Part shown: piece after piece, positions 43,276-52,078 of the stretch | Position numbering within the stretch: the first letter of the stretch is position 1 | How the letters are laid out: each line of letters opens with the position of its first letter | Origin: Nostoc linckia NIES-25 | GTDB lineage: Bacteria; Cyanobacteriota; Cyanobacteriia; Cyanobacteriales; Nostocaceae | Assembly: GCF_002368035.1 (NCBI RefSeq) | Contig: NZ_AP018223.1 | Location: 1,466,449 to 1,530,448, forward strand | Direction of reading: 5' to 3' | DNA length: 64,000 bases | The notes under the pieces: model-generated | Seen by the model: the letters and a program-made list of their open reading frames with translations, nothing else | What the model was told of the DNA's origin: nothing | Databases searched by the model: none | Program-made: the position numbers and the translations under genes

Positions 43276-45405
43276 TTAGGGTGTCGTCTGCGGTGGATTG
43301 GTGGAATTAGGAGTTGGGAGAATTGGTACAATTACAGGCTTTGATTTTTGGCTTTGCAATTGAATTTGGGCTTGGTCGCGGGCGTTTATTGCTTGGTGGT
43401 AATCAGGCTTATATTTGATCGCTCGATTGTAAGAAGCGATCGCATCTTGATAGCGTTGCAAATTTAATAGAGCATTGCCTTTACTATACCAGCTTTCGTA
43501 ATGATCTGGTTTATAACGAACTGCTTTATCATAAGATGCGATGGCGTCTTCGTATTTTTGCAAAATATATTGTGAATTACCCAAGTTATACCAAAGTTGA
43601 TAATCGTTTCTCTTAAAATTCGCCGCTTTATTATAATATTCTATTGCAGCGTCATAACGTTGGGTTTGATGCATTGACCAGCCTATATTATACCATGCTT
43701 GATAGTTGCTGGCGTTATATTTAATTACTTGGTTAAAAGATTCAATTGCTTCGGGGTAACGCTGTAAATTCATGAGTACATTACCTCTAGACAACCAAGC
43801 TTGATAAAAATTCGGCTTGTATTGTACTGCTTTATCATAAGCTGTAAACGCATCTTTGTAGCGTTGTAAATTGACTAGAGCATTCCCCCAATTGTACCAA
43901 GCTGAAACGTAATCTGGTTTTAATTCAACAACCTTTTCATAAGCGGCGATCGCTTCACTATATCGTTTGAGATTTTGTAAGGCTAATCCTTTTTTGTACC
44001 AAGCTTCAAAATCATCAGATTTAAATTCAATCGCTTTTGCATAAGATTCAATTGCCTGGTCGTATTGTCTTAAATTACCTAAAGCGTCTCCTTTGGCATT
44101 CCAGACTTGGGGATTTTGACTATTTAATTCTAAGGCTTTGTTAAAAGAAGCGATCGCATCTTGATATCGTTGTAAATTGTCAAATGCTAAACCTCGTCCA
44201 ACCCAAGCTTCTAAATAATCTGGCTTGATTTGAATTGCTTTGTCATATGCTGCTAAAGCATCTTTATATTTTTTCAATTCCGAAAGCGTTTTGCCCTGAC
44301 CATTCCATGCTTGAGCGTAATCTGGTCTAATATTAACTGCTTTTTCATATACTGCTAACGCTTCTTGATAACGTTGCAAATCAAAAAGTGTATTTCCTTG
44401 TTTAGATAATTCTATGGCATTCTTGGAATTAATTTGATTCAAAATCAATATGGATGCTATTCCAGTCACGCCAAACAAAAATATTGCTAATAGCAACTTA
44501 CCCAATAAACCTTTTTTCGGTTGAGGTTTTTTTATCTTATTTGGTGGCGAAATAGGAGCCAAGGCTATTGTTTCAGCCGGGGGTTGCGTTAACTCTTGCA
44601 GCGCTTTTAATGCCACCGTTGCCGAAGGGTAGCGTTGTCGAAAATCATAGCGCACCATTCTATCTAAAAATTGAGCAAACTCTGGCGTTACCGTGGTTTT
44701 ATCCTGCCAGACAATTTCATTAGTATCGGGATCTTTGACTATTTCTTCAGAAGATAATCCAGTGAGGGCTTGAATAGCAATTATCCCTGTCGCATAGATA
44801 TCACTGCTTAATTTTGGCGTACCATGAGCTTGTTCGCCAGGAATATATCCAGGCGTACCGATGGCAACGGTACATTGCGTTGAAGCTTGGGGAGTAATAA
44901 TTTGGGTAGCAATTTGTTTAACTGCACCAAAATCAATTAATATTAACTTGCCATCAGTATCCCGTCTGAGAATATTTCGGGGATTGACATCACGGTGAAT
45001 TACATTCTGTTGATGGACAAATTCTAAGATTGTCAAAATTTCTTGTAAAAGTGAAATCACTTGGTCTTGACTCCAGGTTTTCCCTGGGATTAATTCTTCA
45101 CTCAAGTCATGACCTTCAATTAATTCCTGTACGAGATAAAACTCGGCATTTTCTTCAAAATAAGCTAAAAGTTGGGGAATGCGATCGTGAGTGCCTAATT
45201 TGTACAGAACTTGAGCTTCTGTATCAAATAAACGCCTCGCCGTTTCCAAAGTTACTGGATCGTTAGCTTGGGGCTTGAGTTTCTTAACCACACATTGAGG
45301 CGAACCAGGTAATTGAGTATCATAAGCAACAAAAGTTTCACCAAAACCCCCACCTCCCAAGTTACTAATAATTTGGTATCTTCCAACAAGTGTGTTTCCC
45401 AACAT
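43276..45405 (-). CDS. Serine/threonine protein kinase with ten TPR repeats
   Basis: The 709-residue protein has a kinase domain (about 9-270): glycine loop LGGGGFGETFVA, VKK lysine near 41, catalytic loop HRDVNPRN and LIDFGAVKQI. The loop has Asn where HRDxKPxN kinases have Lys, a substitution at a residue that normally helps catalysis. A membrane helix follows (GLLGKLLLAIFLFGVTGIAS, about 297-318). Ten consecutive 34-residue TPRs (about 333-672) share LQRYQDAIASYNKA-type cores. The C-terminus is Pro-rich. Kinase inside and TPRs on the far side of the membrane is the usual cyanobacterial design. Targets are unknown. Confidence 0.92.
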   Translation of the reverse strand: MLGNTLVGRYQIISNLGGGGFGETFVAYDTQLPGSPQCVVKKLKPQANDPVTLETARRLFDTEAQVLYKLGTHDRIPQLLAYFEENAEFYLVQELIEGHDLSEELIPGKTWSQDQVISLLQEILTILEFVHQQNVIHRDVNPRNILRRDTDGKLILIDFGAVKQIATQIITPQASTQCTVAIGTPGYIPGEQAHGTPKLSSDIYATGIIAIQALTGLSSEEIVKDPDTNEIVWQDKTTVTPEFAQFLDRMVRYDFRQRYPSATVALKALQELTQPPAETIALAPISPPNKIKKPQPKKGLLGKLLLAIFLFGVTGIASILILNQINSKNAIELSKQGNTLFDLQRYQEALAVYEKAVNIRPDYAQAWNGQGKTLSELKKYKDALAAYDKAIQIKPDYLEAWVGRGLAFDNLQRYQDAIASFNKALELNSQNPQVWNAKGDALGNLRQYDQAIESYAKAIEFKSDDFEAWYKKGLALQNLKRYSEAIAAYEKVVELKPDYVSAWYNWGNALVNLQRYKDAFTAYDKAVQYKPNFYQAWLSRGNVLMNLQRYPEAIESFNQVIKYNASNYQAWYNIGWSMHQTQRYDAAIEYYNKAANFKRNDYQLWYNLGNSQYILQKYEDAIASYDKAVRYKPDHYESWYSKGNALLNLQRYQDAIASYNRAIKYKPDYHQAINARDQAQIQLQSQKSKPVIVPILPTPNSTNPPQTTP

Positions 45406-45606
45406 CTCGTTTGCCCAGTATAAGTGCGATCTGATTTTGATTTTGCCACAGGTTAAGGGGGACTGGGGGGCAGGGCAGGTAGGGGAAAAGGTTAAAGGGT
45501 AAAGGGTAAAGGGATAAATTTAGCCTTTCCCCCTTACCGCTTACCCCTTTCCCATTCTCCATACCTAATGCCCAATGACTAATGACCAATAACAAATGAC
45601 AAATCC

Positions 45607-46314
45607 ATGATTCCTATTAGTGATAATGTTCGTTGTTGGAATAAGCCGATAATTAATTATTGGCTAATTGGTATTAATATTGGCGTGTTTTTATGGGAAC
45701 TGAAACTAGAATTTAGCGATGAATTGGGCTATTTTGTCAATAGTTGGGGATTGATTCCTGTCCAGCTTAGTGGAGCGATCGCCAATGCTATTTCTTTGAA
45801 CTTTGCTGCTTGGATAGTAGTAGTTTGGCGTATATTCTCGCTAATTTTTAGTATATTTTTGCATGGAAGTTTTAGTCAAATATTGGGAAATTTGCTATTT
45901 TTATGGGTTTTTGGTAAGACTGTAGAAAATATTCTCGGACACAGGCGCTATCTAGAATTTTACTTAGCGGCTGGCGTTGTGACGGGGGTGGCACAAATTT
46001 TAGCCCAACCGGGTTTGAGAGTTCCATTGATTGGTGCAAATGGAGCGATCGCAGCTATTTTAGGAGCCTATATCATCAAGTTTTCTCAAGCCAAAATCTA
46101 CTCAGTTCTGCCGTTAATAATTTTGTATATACCCCTTGAACTTCCAGCTTTTTTATATATATTATGGTGGTTTGTTCAACAGCTATTTTATGGTATAGGT
46201 AGTTTAAATATTCCCCCCGTTGGTGTAAATCAATCTGGTGTTATTTACTGGGGTCAGGTTGTAGGATTGCTCTTTGGTGCGGGTTTCATGCGATTTAGGA
46301 CGTTGATCGGGTGA
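45607..46314 (+). CDS. Rhomboid-family membrane protein, probably catalytically inactive
   Basis: The 235-residue protein has at least six hydrophobic segments and the rhomboid layout: FLHGSFSQILGNLLFLWVFG (about 84-103), then the GxSGA loop, then a final helix with GxxxG. The catalytic Ser of GxSG is Asn (GANGA, N145), and the second catalytic His is replaced in YWGQVVGLLFG (Q217 where H is expected). The early His (H86) is kept. It therefore resembles pseudo-rhomboids that bind or traffic membrane proteins without cutting them. It faces away from the TPR kinase gene with 200 bases between. Confidence 0.82.
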   Translation: MIPISDNVRCWNKPIINYWLIGINIGVFLWELKLEFSDELGYFVNSWGLIPVQLSGAIANAISLNFAAWIVVVWRIFSLIFSIFLHGSFSQILGNLLFLWVFGKTVENILGHRRYLEFYLAAGVVTGVAQILAQPGLRVPLIGANGAIAAILGAYIIKFSQAKIYSVLPLIILYIPLELPAFLYILWWFVQQLFYGIGSLNIPPVGVNQSGVIYWGQVVGLLFGAGFMRFRTLIG

Positions 46315-46316
46315 CT

Positions 46317-46461
46317 AAATAATTATTAATTCATAATTCATAATTAAAAACGGGTACAATCCCCCACGTTCATTAAAAAGGAGCGTGGTGCAACAATGCA
46401 GTGGAAAGTTTAACCAACAACTGATTGCAATTATGAATTATTAATTATAAATTATGAATTA
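46317..46461. repeat. MITE-like element with AT-rich terminal inverted repeats and inner hairpin
   Basis: AAATAATTATTAATTCATAA at the left is answered by AATTATGAATTATTAATT at the right. Inside, CCCACGTTCATTAAAAAGG with AGCGTGG makes a short hairpin (CCACG/CGTGG, 46364-46388). There is no ORF. The outline recalls non-autonomous derivatives of IS200/IS605-type elements, but I cannot prove that. Confidence 0.45.
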
Positions 46462-46723
46462 GTTTGACTCAATACCAGACTTGTCCATTTCACAAATTAA
46501 ATAAAATTGCTATATGTCTTTTGGCTGAAATTTCTCGATTACCCCGGCAAAACAAAGGATATAAGCAGAAATTATAATCAAGAAGTCAGCAATATTTCAC
46601 AATTTTTGATTCTTTCTGTACCTTTTGATAGATTGTATTTTTTATCTGAAAAATCGATACTCATCACACTAGCGGATGCCTACTGTTAAAGTCAGTATTG
46701 TTTAGTTATAAACGGTACGTCAG

Positions 46724-47275
46724 ATGTTAAATGTTAATTTAATTTACAGTGAAAAGGTTCAAGCAGAAAGTCTTGGAGAAGAATGTAATCCAACTTTCAC
46801 CACCAAGTTACCGCTTTTAGTCACAAATGAACAGCTTGGGTATGAGGAAGATGAATCTTTTATTTCTGACCCTGATACCCCATTTCCGAGTGAAACTCAA
46901 ATTTTGATAGTAGATGATGAACCTGACATTCGCGATTTAGTAACCTTTATTCTGCAAGATTACGGTGTAGAAGTAACCGCAGTTGCATCAGCACAAGAAG
47001 CATTACAAGCCCTGTCTGAATCGATACCTGATGTTTTGATCAGTGATATTGGAATGCCAAAGACAGATGGTTATATGCTGATGCGTGAAGTGAGAAAGCG
47101 ATCGCCTCAAGAAGGAGGACACGTACCAGCGATCGCTCTCACCGCTTATGCTGGGGAAATCAATCAGCAGCAAGCATTAGAAGCAGGATTTCAACTACAT
47201 ATTCCGAAACCAATCGATCCAGATGAATTAGTCGAGGCGATCGTTGGTTTGATGAACCAAGCTGTTACTAAGTAA
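46724..47275 (+). CDS. CheY-like single-domain response regulator
   Basis: The 183-residue protein has a ~60-residue N-terminal extension and then a receiver domain: ILIVDDEPDIRDLVTFILQD, the acceptor Asp in DVLISDIGMPKTDGYMLMRE, the T in IALTAYAGE and the Lys in HIPKPIDPDELV. All active-site residues are present and no output domain follows. In cyanobacteria such proteins often follow hybrid kinases with PAS/GAF sensors (the same IALTAYAGE-type sequence is common there). The partner kinase may be one of the two encoded upstream, which is an inference. Confidence 0.9.
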   Translation: MLNVNLIYSEKVQAESLGEECNPTFTTKLPLLVTNEQLGYEEDESFISDPDTPFPSETQILIVDDEPDIRDLVTFILQDYGVEVTAVASAQEALQALSESIPDVLISDIGMPKTDGYMLMREVRKRSPQEGGHVPAIALTAYAGEINQQQALEAGFQLHIPKPIDPDELVEAIVGLMNQAVTK

Positions 47276-47539
47276 CCCTCTTAAATACTGTCGATAACTG
47301 ATAGCTTCAATTTCTCTTTTATCTCAGTACTATATATTTGATAAGAAATTTTACTTACGTAAGATTTACTTAAGTAAATCTACTTGAAATTTCGGCTAGG
47401 GAAAAATCCTCTGTTGATTTTAAGTGTTTTTACAGAAGATATTATTTAACAAAACCATAATTATTTAAATAGTTAGATGAGTAATTTATTAATTATCTAA
47501 CATATTTTTTTAAAAACATTTTGATAAATTTAAACAACA

Positions 47540-47722
47540 ATGAATAATTGTCCTTGCTGTTCTCATCAACTTTTGCGCCATATCCGGCGTCATGAAATTT
47601 ATTTTTTTTGCCGAACATGCTGGCAAGAAATGCCAATTTTAAAACAAACATACTTTCCGACAACTCAAGTCAGTTTCATCGAGAAAAACAAAGTTCTACA
47701 TCAATCTATAGAACTCGTATAG
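47540..47722 (+). CDS. Small zinc-ribbon-like protein, conserved in cyanobacteria
   Basis: The 60-residue product begins MNNCPCCSHQLLRHIRRHEI and continues YFFCRTCWQEMP. Two CxxC pairs (CPCC, CRTC; about residues 4-7 and 24-27) form a zinc-ribbon. Small proteins of this shape are scattered in filamentous cyanobacterial genomes, often as paralogues near response regulators. Function is unknown. It lies 265 bases after the CheY-like gene on the same strand. Confidence 0.7.
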   Translation: MNNCPCCSHQLLRHIRRHEIYFFCRTCWQEMPILKQTYFPTTQVSFIEKNKVLHQSIELV

Positions 47723-47823
47723 GATTCATATTTGAATTTTGAAATACACGTATGGTGTATTATGTCTGAGGATACGGCATCATCTCAAGGCTTTGGTGCG
47801 TTAGACGTTCCGTCTAACAAATC

Positions 47824-48085
47824 CTACTGGCGTGACAAGTTTAAAATAGTGCATTAATAAACTCTTGTAGGGTGGGCATCCTGCCCGCCCGGACGGGTGA
47901 GGACACCCATCCCACAATAAAATCTATTGCAACATTTTAGCCTTGTCACGCTACTACTGGCGTGACAAGCTTAAAATAGTGCATTAGTAAACTCTTGTAG
48001 GGTGGGCATCCTGCCCGCCCGGACGGGTGAGGACACCCATCCCACAATAAAATCTATTGCAACATTTTAGTCTTGTCACGCCACT
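47824..48085. repeat. Two tandem 130-bp palindromic units
   Basis: The units start at 47824 and 47954 and differ at only a few bases. Each begins CTACTGGCGTGACAAG and ends near CTTGTCACGC, an inverted repeat. Inside each is GTAGGGTGGGCATCCTGCCC. A third, diverged unit (about 48272-48409) starts GTGGCGTGGTCAGCC and ends TGTGCCACACCGCCAC. There is no ORF. Confidence 0.85.
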
Positions 48086-48148
48086 ACATATACTTACTTA
48101 TAGCGATTTTCAATTGAATGGAATACACCGAAAGAAAATCAAATCATT

Positions 48149-48176
48149 GTAGGGGCGCACAGCTGTGCGCCCCTAC
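48149..48176. repeat. 28-bp perfect palindrome, sister of 43185-43212
   Basis: GTAGGGGCGCACAG is followed directly by CTGTGCGCCCCTAC. It shares the outer arms GTAGGGGC/GCCCCTAC with the copy at 43185. Its inner bases differ but still pair, so both arms changed together. Confidence 0.8.
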
Positions 48177-48271
48177 TGCAAATTGCTATAGATTCTTCAC
48201 GCAATCAAATCGGATTCCTATGTTAGTCCTGTATATAGAATTCCTATTTTTTTTGACAAAATTAGCTAATT

Positions 48272-48409
48272 TAGTGGCGTGGTCAGCCTAAAACAATCTA
48301 TCAGCAAACTCTTGTGGTATGCGCTTATCGGCTGTACGGTGCAGGCTTTTCGACCCACACCACAACAAAATTTATCATGTTCATTTTAGCTGTGCCACAC
48401 CGCCACTAC
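48272..48409. repeat. Diverged third unit of the GTGGCGTG palindromic family
   Basis: GTGGCGTGGTCAGCC at the left is answered by CTGTGCCACACCGCCAC at the right. The interior keeps AAACTCTTGTGGTATGCG and CCACACCACAACAAAATTTA, parallel to the two tandem units upstream. There is no ORF. About 120 bases separate it from the GTPase start. Confidence 0.65.
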
Positions 48410-48527
48410 GCACTTAAACAACGAAACGGGCTGCGAACCTTCCCGTCATCAGTAAATTAACCGAAGTTGAACCCAGTTTAACGTTAGGATAAATATAAAC
48501 GGGATTTAAATTCTATCTACCGTTCTC

Positions 48528-49844
48528 ATGGGAATGACTGAGCAACACGATTCTGACTCTCAGCAATTCAGTGAACTCACCGATAGTGCAACCAACAAAT
48601 CGGTCGGTAATTCCTGGAAAAATCGCGTTGCTGGTGTCTGGAACAAAGCAACAACAAGTTTGACGCAATTCTTACCTGTAGAACAAGCGGCACAAACGGT
48701 TATTGGATGGTTTAGTGTCAGTGAGGCTGAAGTTGCAGAGATTTTAGAGAAAGTTCGAGCGGAACTACCAACTACAGAAGCGCTGTTAATTGGGAAACCC
48801 CAAGCCGGAAAAAGCTCAATTGTCCGGGGACTGACGGGAGTTTCTGCCGAAATTGTCGGTCAAGGATTTCGCCCCCATACTCAACACACCCAGCGCTACG
48901 CCTATCCTTCCAATGACCTGCCGTTACTGATTTTTACTGATACTGTAGGATTGGGTGATGTTCGCCAGGATACTGAAGTAATCATTCACGAACTAGTTGG
49001 CGATTTACAACAGGAGACTCGTTCCGCCAGAATCTTAGTTTTGACAGTCAAAATCAATGATTTTGCAACTGATACTCTACGACAAATTGCTCAAAAGCTG
49101 CGTCAGCAATATCCAGATATTCCATGTTTGTTAGCAGTTACGTGCTTACACGAAGTTTATCCCGCCGATACTGTCGATCATCCTGCTTATCCGCCAGACT
49201 TTCAGGAAGTCAACCGTGCATTTACTGGCATACAAGAAACTTTTACTGGACTGTACGATCGCTGCGTACTCATTGACTTTACTTTAGAAGAAGATGGCTA
49301 CAACCCCGTATTTTATGGGTTGGAAGCCCTAAGAGATACGCTCTCAGAACTACTCCCACAAGCAGAAGCTCAAGCAATTTATCAGCTATTGAATCGGGAA
49401 GAAGCTGGTAACCAAATTGGCAACCTTTACCGCGACACAGCACGCCGTTACATTTTGCCTTTTGCGATTATGTCTGCAACCCTAGCTGCTGTGCCATTGC
49501 CATTTACCACAATGCCGGTGCTAACCGCACTACAAGTTTCGATGGTAGGCCTGCTAGGAAAATTATATGGGCAAACACTTACGCCATCGCAAGCCGGGGG
49601 CGTTGTGAGTGCCATCGCCGGTGGTTTCCTCGCACAAGCAATCGGACGGGAATTAGTTAAATTTATACCACTTTTTGGTAGTGCGATCGCCGCATCTTGG
49701 GCAGCCGCCTACACCTGGGCATTAGGGGAAGCAGCCTGCGTTTACTTTGGCGATTTAATGGGAGGTAAAAAACCAGATCCCCAGAGAATTCAATCGGTGA
49801 TGCAAGAAGCTTTTAAGGCAGCACAAGAACGTTTTAAAGGTTAA
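48528..49844 (+). CDS. GTPase with C-terminal DUF697 membrane domain
   Basis: The 438-residue protein has a P-loop LIGKPQAGKSSIVRGL (about 92-107) and the G3 motif DTVGLGD (about 145-151), typical of Era/YcjF-like and HflX-neighbour GTPases. A canonical NKxD is missing; the corresponding strand reads LLAVTCLHE. The C-terminal part (about 300-405) has hydrophobic helices YILPFAIMSATLAAVPLPFT and GVVSAIAGGFLAQAIGREL, then KFIPLFGSAIAASWAAAYTW, the DUF697 pattern. Start may be this ATG or the next (48534). Such proteins sit at membranes; the function in cyanobacteria is unknown. Confidence 0.85.
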   Translation: MGMTEQHDSDSQQFSELTDSATNKSVGNSWKNRVAGVWNKATTSLTQFLPVEQAAQTVIGWFSVSEAEVAEILEKVRAELPTTEALLIGKPQAGKSSIVRGLTGVSAEIVGQGFRPHTQHTQRYAYPSNDLPLLIFTDTVGLGDVRQDTEVIIHELVGDLQQETRSARILVLTVKINDFATDTLRQIAQKLRQQYPDIPCLLAVTCLHEVYPADTVDHPAYPPDFQEVNRAFTGIQETFTGLYDRCVLIDFTLEEDGYNPVFYGLEALRDTLSELLPQAEAQAIYQLLNREEAGNQIGNLYRDTARRYILPFAIMSATLAAVPLPFTTMPVLTALQVSMVGLLGKLYGQTLTPSQAGGVVSAIAGGFLAQAIGRELVKFIPLFGSAIAASWAAAYTWALGEAACVYFGDLMGGKKPDPQRIQSVMQEAFKAAQERFKG

Positions 49845-49922
49845 CCCAAGGCGATGGTAATATCATGTCCGGGTAATTAGTCCTATAAGTTTCGCTAAGC
49901 GTCATTCTTTAAGTGCAAGTAA

Positions 49923-50786
49923 CTATAGCATTCTTAATTCTTCTTTAATAGATAAAGGCTGATACCCCAACGCAAATGCTTTAGAACTATCTAAAGAAAC
50001 ATCTGCTGGTCTAGGTGCTGCCATTTTCACATCTTGTTGCCGACAGGCTTTTATTCCACTAGCTGATAGCTCAAATACTTCTGCTAATAGCACACCAAAA
50101 TCGTAGCGTGACAGTCGCTCTTTTCCACCCAAATGAATAATACCGTTGACTTTATCCAATGCTAATAAAAGTCCTTTGACCGCAGTTTTTCCACTTACGG
50201 GCGTCCGAAATTCATCAACAAATAAATTTAGTTCTTTTCCGTCTTTTAAAGTTTGAATAAATGGCTGAATAAAGCTTTTTGCTGTGGGTGTTTCTGCACC
50301 AAACATTAAGGGCATTCGGCACACTGCGGTCATGGGATATCGCTCTAGCATACCGGCTTCAGCGATGGCTTTTTGTTCGCCGTAAATGTTTACAGGACAG
50401 ACAGAATCTGTTTCGGAATAAGGAGCATTTAAGCCATCAAAAACCAAATCTGTTGAAGTAAAAGCGCAAGGGATAGAATTATCAGCACAAAGCCCAGCAA
50501 TATTGCATGATGCTGTGACATTAACTGCGTGTGATTCTTCAGGGTGAGTTTGACAAAAGTTCGGTTGTGAATGAGCAGCTGTATGAATCACCGCTGCTGG
50601 TTTGATAGTATTAAATATCTGCTGTAATTCTTGAAAGTCTGTTAAATTAACTTTTAATATTTTAATCCCAGGAATTTCTACAGGATGGGATAAATAAGTA
50701 CCATAAATTTCCCATTCTTGTTTTGCAAGCTGCCAAAGATGCCATCCTAAAAAACCACTGGCTCCAGTGATTAATAATCTTTTCAT
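49923..50786 (-). CDS. NAD(P)-dependent short-chain reductase, RmlD-like
   Basis: The ATG at 50786 (MKRLLITGASGFLGWHLWQL) is preferred to a TTG 27 bases upstream, as it puts the nucleotide-binding GASGFLG at the very start, as usual. The 287-residue product has the YxxxK active site (NIYGEQKAIAE). The RmlD_sub_bind features are VIHTAAHSQPNFCQTHPEES and FVDEFRTPVSGKTAVKGLLL. RmlD makes dTDP-rhamnose, but no other rml genes are here, so the substrate is uncertain. It faces the GTPase gene tail-to-tail. Confidence 0.85.
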   Translation of the reverse strand: MKRLLITGASGFLGWHLWQLAKQEWEIYGTYLSHPVEIPGIKILKVNLTDFQELQQIFNTIKPAAVIHTAAHSQPNFCQTHPEESHAVNVTASCNIAGLCADNSIPCAFTSTDLVFDGLNAPYSETDSVCPVNIYGEQKAIAEAGMLERYPMTAVCRMPLMFGAETPTAKSFIQPFIQTLKDGKELNLFVDEFRTPVSGKTAVKGLLLALDKVNGIIHLGGKERLSRYDFGVLLAEVFELSASGIKACRQQDVKMAAPRPADVSLDSSKAFALGYQPLSIKEELRML

Positions 50787-50876
50787 ATTTAATTGAATGA
50801 GGTAATGTAGCAATTGCCTCGACTGATTATAGACCCTGACAAAACAGACTTTTAACCCTATTGCCTACTACCTTTC

Positions 50877-51443
50877 TTAAGGAAACCAGAGGTCTCTTCC
50901 ACTACCTTGGAACTGAAACCGCCCAAAGCCAAGAAATTGACCGTGGGATTTTTCACCCACTGGAAATGCTGTGACACCTAGTAAGTAAACACCAGAGAAA
51001 CTGGGATTACTATAGGGACGGAGGCCAATTGTAATTGTTTGTCCTGGAGTTACAGGTGGGTCAAAGTTGACAGTAATTGTGCGTGTTTTGCGTTCTTTGG
51101 TGACTAAACCTAGCGTTAATGGTGTCCCTTTGCGATCGCGCGTTCCCACAAATGCACGTGTATCATCAAGATGGTATTGGATATTCTCTCCTCCTTCACG
51201 TTGAGCGATCGTTACCTTCCCAAGAGATTCTCCAGCATTTTCCGGCACATTAATAGTAAAATAGTAAGTCCCACCTGGAAAATTTACATCTTTGTAAATA
51301 GTTACTGCCTCAACCAGCTTCGGTGGTTGGACAAAATACACTGTGCCATCTCTGAGTTGCACTGCTTGAGTCACTGGAACAGTAACTTCCGCAATACCAA
51401 TTGCTAACGAAAGTGTTATGCCAAACAAACTTGCAACGCGCAT
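50877..51443 (-). CDS. Secreted DUF2808 protein
   Basis: The 188-residue protein has a signal peptide (RVASLFGITLSLAIGIAEVT, about 2-21). The DUF2808 pattern follows: VQPPKLVEAVTIYKDVNFPG, TYYFTINVPENAGESLGKVT, VTFDPPV-type NFDPPVTPGQTITIGLRPYS and YLLGVTAFPVGE. This family is nearly confined to cyanobacteria and is thought to be exported; function is unknown. It stands alone, about 90 bases from the reductase gene start. Confidence 0.88.
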   Translation of the reverse strand: MRVASLFGITLSLAIGIAEVTVPVTQAVQLRDGTVYFVQPPKLVEAVTIYKDVNFPGGTYYFTINVPENAGESLGKVTIAQREGGENIQYHLDDTRAFVGTRDRKGTPLTLGLVTKERKTRTITVNFDPPVTPGQTITIGLRPYSNPSFSGVYLLGVTAFPVGEKSHGQFLGFGRFQFQGSGRDLWFP

Positions 51444-51488
51444 AGCCGGATATCAATAATAGTAAGTGAAGTTGGTAAAAAAACACCC

Positions 51489-51926
51489 TTATTTCAATTC
51501 TAGTTCTTTGGGAATCAGTGATTTGGGAATAATAGAAACTTGTTTTTCCAAATCAGAAGGTTTCGTGTACCACCAAGCCCAAGCAATTAAAACTGCTTGA
51601 AAAGGAAGTCTGAATGCGTGTACCCAAGGTGAATTTGGTATATATTCCAACTTAATATGATTAACTGCCATATTAATATTGGCAGGGAAAACCGCAATAA
51701 AAAGAGCAATAAGTCCCCAAGCAGCAGCTTGACTTACAGGCGGGACTAATAAACCAATACCACCTAAAATTTCATAAAAACCACTCAGATAAACTAATTC
51801 CAAAGGATAAGGAAGTTGCGGTGGCATAATTTTGACATAAGGTTCTGGAATCAGAAAATGCGTCACTCCAACGAAAATAATTGCTATAGAAAGGATGACA
51901 CGTAAACGTTCCTTATGCTGATTCAT
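51489..51926 (-). CDS. DoxX-like membrane protein
   Basis: The 145-residue protein has four hydrophobic segments. Motifs are FVGVTHFLIPEPYVKIMPPQ, LVYLSGFYEILGGIGLLVPP and AAWGLIALFIAVFPANINMA, typical of DoxX/DoxD-like small membrane proteins (the subset with HFxxPxxY). It stops 45 bases before the DUF2808 gene begins, on the same strand, so the two may share a transcript. Function is unknown; some relatives are linked to redox homeostasis. Confidence 0.82.
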   Translation of the reverse strand: MNQHKERLRVILSIAIIFVGVTHFLIPEPYVKIMPPQLPYPLELVYLSGFYEILGGIGLLVPPVSQAAAWGLIALFIAVFPANINMAVNHIKLEYIPNSPWVHAFRLPFQAVLIAWAWWYTKPSDLEKQVSIIPKSLIPKELELK

Positions 51927-52078
51927 CAGTTTTGCCTCATTATATACTTACCGCTATAACTTCAGTTTGACCGACAAATGCTGAATCTGCCTTGAGTCCA
52001 TAGGATGAAAATATTAACCAATAGCCTTCTTAGCGTTCTCTTCTCTGCGCCTCTGCGCCTCTGCGTGATATAAAAAAC

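Noticed and set aside
46507..46689. 60-codon frame before the CheY-like gene
   Set aside because: AT-rich with no ribosome site and no motif; the region is better seen as the promoter area of the CheY-like gene.
52045..52075. CTCTGCG heptamer run before the helicase gene as a CRISPR remnant
   Set aside because: Unit length is 7-9 bases without spacers; this is a common short tandem repeat of cyanobacteria.
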